From Bacilli bacterium (GTDB lineage Bacteria > Bacillota_I > Bacilli_A > RF39 > UBA660): 13,707 nt of DNA. The DNA lies in the NCBI GenBank assembly GCA_016283075.1, contig JAEEMF010000029.1:1-13707 (forward strand), in the 5' to 3' direction. The notes under the pieces are model-generated. The model worked only from the letters and a program-made list of their open reading frames with translations, ran no database searches and had not been told where the DNA came from. A program made the translations under genes and the position numbers. Below, in pieces: positions 13,682 through 13,707 of this stretch (positions are counted from its first letter, which is position 1; every line of letters starts with the position of its first letter).

Positions 13682-13707
13682 ATGAAAAAAATAGAGTTAA
13701 ATAGTAA
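13682..13707 (+). CDS. Start of a plus-strand gene, cut by the window edge
   Basis: Only MKKIELNS can be read. The ATG at 13682 has a proper ribosome site and promoter. The nearer ATG at 13677 is excluded because it meets TGA after one codon. No function can be assigned from eight residues. Confidence 0.6.

Noticed and set aside
1..13707. Use of a mycoplasma-type code (TGA = Trp)
   Set aside because: No gene is broken by in-frame TGA, and conserved Trp positions use TGG. The lack of TGA stops (all are TAA or TAG) fits low GC in the standard bacterial code.

Overview
The window is a strongly AT-rich stretch of bacterial chromosome. It has dense short-gapped genes, sigma-A type promoters, purine-rich Shine-Dalgarno sites and short Rho-independent terminators, all pointing to a low-GC member of the Bacillota. 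An L,D-transpeptidase and a membrane-anchored polysaccharide deacetylase show that the cell makes peptidoglycan, so this is not a wall-less mollicute. All complete genes end in TAA or TAG, none in TGA, and Trp is read from TGG. An uncultured gut Bacilli or Clostridia lineage with a small genome fits, but the exact lineage is inference. No phage, insertion sequence, CRISPR, tRNA or rRNA was seen, and no gene-free stretch exceeds about 160 bases.

Left part (1-5276) is mostly recognisable. It holds the 5' end of a PPi-type phosphofructokinase gene (minus), a divergent membrane-anchored protein of unknown function, and a complete endonuclease/exonuclease/phosphatase-fold enzyme. A two-gene minus-strand unit follows: a small membrane/coiled-coil protein overlapping a NodB-type deacetylase. 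Then come a full-length type I ABC exporter half-transporter started by TTG behind a run of seven G, and a DUF402 protein on the minus strand.

Middle part (5316-12248) is an island of orphan genes, all on the plus strand. One unknown 185-residue protein shares a palindromic divergent promoter with the DUF402 gene. Next is a tight four-gene operon (5999-10327) whose genes overlap one another by 20, 8 and 29 bases. It encodes 157-, 634-, 566- and 101-residue soluble, helix-rich proteins that I cannot assign. The 566- and 101-residue products carry helical units resembling mTERF repeats, with an exact 30-residue internal periodicity in the small one. The 634-residue product ends in a segment whose motif order resembles the RelE/ParE fold. 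Behind it, under its own promoter, is a 610-residue protein with a transglutaminase-like Cys-His-Asp core fused to an unrecognised N-terminal half.

Right part (12277-13707) has an L,D-transpeptidase (minus) with a signal anchor, three probable SH3-like repeats and a YkuD active site, then the first codons of a divergent plus-strand gene.

The control elements follow a regular style. Nearly every terminator hairpin begins at or inside the stop codon, convergent pairs share one bidirectional hairpin, and most promoters are extended -10 (TGn-TATAAT) types. The best candidate for something undescribed is the 5999-10327 operon, possibly together with the transglutaminase-like gene. No biochemical role can be deduced from sequence alone.
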